6,246 nucleotides of DNA from NCBI GenBank assembly GCA_025935475.1, contig JAICVE010000172.1, forward strand, positions 1 through 6,246, in the 5' to 3' direction. A program made the translations under genes and the position numbers. Positions 5,746 to 6,246 of the stretch are shown piece by piece (position 1 is the first letter of the stretch; every line of letters starts with the position of its first letter). Source of the stretch: Nitrospira sp. (GTDB taxonomy: Bacteria; Nitrospirota; Nitrospiria; Nitrospirales; Nitrospiraceae). The notes below the pieces were generated by a model. It saw only the letters and a list, made by a program, of their open reading frames with translations. It ran no database searches and was not told the DNA's origin.

Positions 5746-5800
5746 AATTTCAGGGGAGAGGCTGCGGTTTGGGAAAGATCAGGGTTAGGATGCCGCATGT

Positions 5801-6184
5801 TTAGATTGAAGTCGAGCGGTGGAGGGGGCGCACGAGATGGGGGGTGACTCGGGCATGACTCTCTTGTATTTTCGACCGAGAGGCAAGAAACACATCGAGC
5901 GAAACGCGATCGTCGTCTCCAACCTTGAGAAACTCAACGCCCACATGGTTGTCCTTCATCCACTTGACGGCGGCAAGACGCACTTCGACGGGCGACTCGT
6001 CCCAGGGAAGATTCAGCATGAGCGCGAGTTTTTGGCCTGGCTCGAACAAGCGATTGATACGGAGCCGAGCGCCTTGACGGGAAAGATCAAGCAAGGTTCC
6101 GTCGTCGGAGTCCTCCGTCAACAAGAGCCTGACAGAGGCCTCTCCTGTAACGGCGATGCGCCTGGTAAATCGACTGTAGCGCAT
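5801..6184 (-). CDS. PilZ domain protein (probable cyclic-di-GMP receptor)
   Basis: This 127-residue single-domain protein has the two c-di-GMP-binding signatures of PilZ. RFTRR (5-9) supplies the RxxxR motif and DLSRQG (33-38) the D/NxSxxG motif. A beta-barrel pattern follows, with GQKLALMLNLP (50-60), VRLAAVKWM (68-76) and GVEF (82-85) near the end of the barrel, as is typical. The C-terminal extension (about 100-127) is basic and probably disordered. Both binding motifs are complete, so ligand binding is expected. As a stand-alone PilZ it would act through a partner, for example in motility, exopolysaccharide or secretion control, but none is encoded nearby. The ATG at 6184 has AAGGAAGG (6190-6197) 5 nt upstream. 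The stop lies 55 bp from that of the convergent SRPBCC gene. Confidence 0.92.
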   Translation of the reverse strand: MRYSRFTRRIAVTGEASVRLLLTEDSDDGTLLDLSRQGARLRINRLFEPGQKLALMLNLPWDESPVEVRLAAVKWMKDNHVGVEFLKVGDDDRVSLDVFLASRSKIQESHARVTPHLVRPLHRSTSI

Positions 6185-6210
6185 GAGGCCCTTCCTTGGA
6201 GGTTCTAATT

Positions 6211-6245
6211 GTAGGCCGAGTGGTAGACTCGCGGCAAGAGCCTAC
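6211..6245. repeat. Nested inverted repeat upstream of the PilZ gene
   Basis: Outer arms GTAGGC (6211-6216) and GCCTAC (6240-6245) are perfect. Between them CGAGT (6217-6221) and ACTCG (6227-6231) form an inner hairpin with a 5-nt loop, leaving 8 unpaired bases on one side. It lies 13-47 nt before the PilZ ribosome binding site, so it could be an operator or a leader structure. The window ends one base beyond, so its true extent is not visible. Confidence 0.35.
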
Positions 6246-6246
6246 C

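Noticed and set aside
5763..5797. TGCGG/CCGCA inverted repeat between the SRPBCC and PilZ genes as a terminator
   Set aside because: The stem is only 5 bp with a 25-nt loop and no proper T-tract follows on either strand.
5819..6208. Plus-strand frame of 129 codons opposite the PilZ gene
   Set aside because: The minus strand carries complete PilZ motifs and a good ribosome binding site; the plus frame matches no family and is its antisense shadow.

Overview
The window reads as a stretch of ordinary chromosome from a GC-moderate Gram-negative bacterium. Nitrospira or another Nitrospirota member is my best guess. It rests on the style of the PilZ protein (RxxxR, DLSxxG, then a late GVEF) and on the mix of small membrane, VOC and SRPBCC proteins, so it is an inference and not proven. 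No rRNA, tRNA, CRISPR array, insertion sequence or recognisable defence effector was seen.

Layout, left to right. Positions 1-1066 (+) hold the 3' part of a YihY/BrkB-family inner-membrane protein and a small four-helix membrane protein just behind it. Positions 1148-1786 (+) hold a thiopurine S-methyltransferase-type enzyme (tpm). It has a good sigma-70-like promoter placed so close to the ATG that the mRNA may be leaderless. Positions 1985-3842 (+) hold a tightly coupled two-gene membrane module, the most interesting part of the window. The first protein has four membrane helices, a TolQ/ExbB/MotA-like TM3-TM4 core and a roughly 260-residue helical tail predicted to be cytoplasmic. The second has one N-terminal membrane helix, a coiled coil and an unrecognised periplasmic domain.

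Positions 3843-4610 are mostly gene-poor. There is one plausible short minus-strand gene (3855-4115) with a G9 tract in its leader, and a short imperfect direct repeat. Positions 4611-5075 (-) encode a VOC/glyoxalase-fold metalloenzyme-like protein. It is divergent, across about 210 bp, from an SRPBCC/AHSA1-type protein at 5287-5745 (+). Positions 5801-6184 (-) encode a single-domain PilZ protein, a likely cyclic-di-GMP receptor, convergent with the SRPBCC gene. A nested inverted repeat lies upstream of the PilZ gene at the window edge.

Most genes appear to be independent units. The two clear same-strand couplings are BrkB with the small membrane protein, and the two-gene module at 1985-3842. 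In that module a 14-nt overlap and two strong ribosome binding sites suggest the products are made together and form one complex. The complex resembles the ExbBD/MotAB/ZorAB ion-driven families in architecture, but the residues expected to carry ions are substituted.
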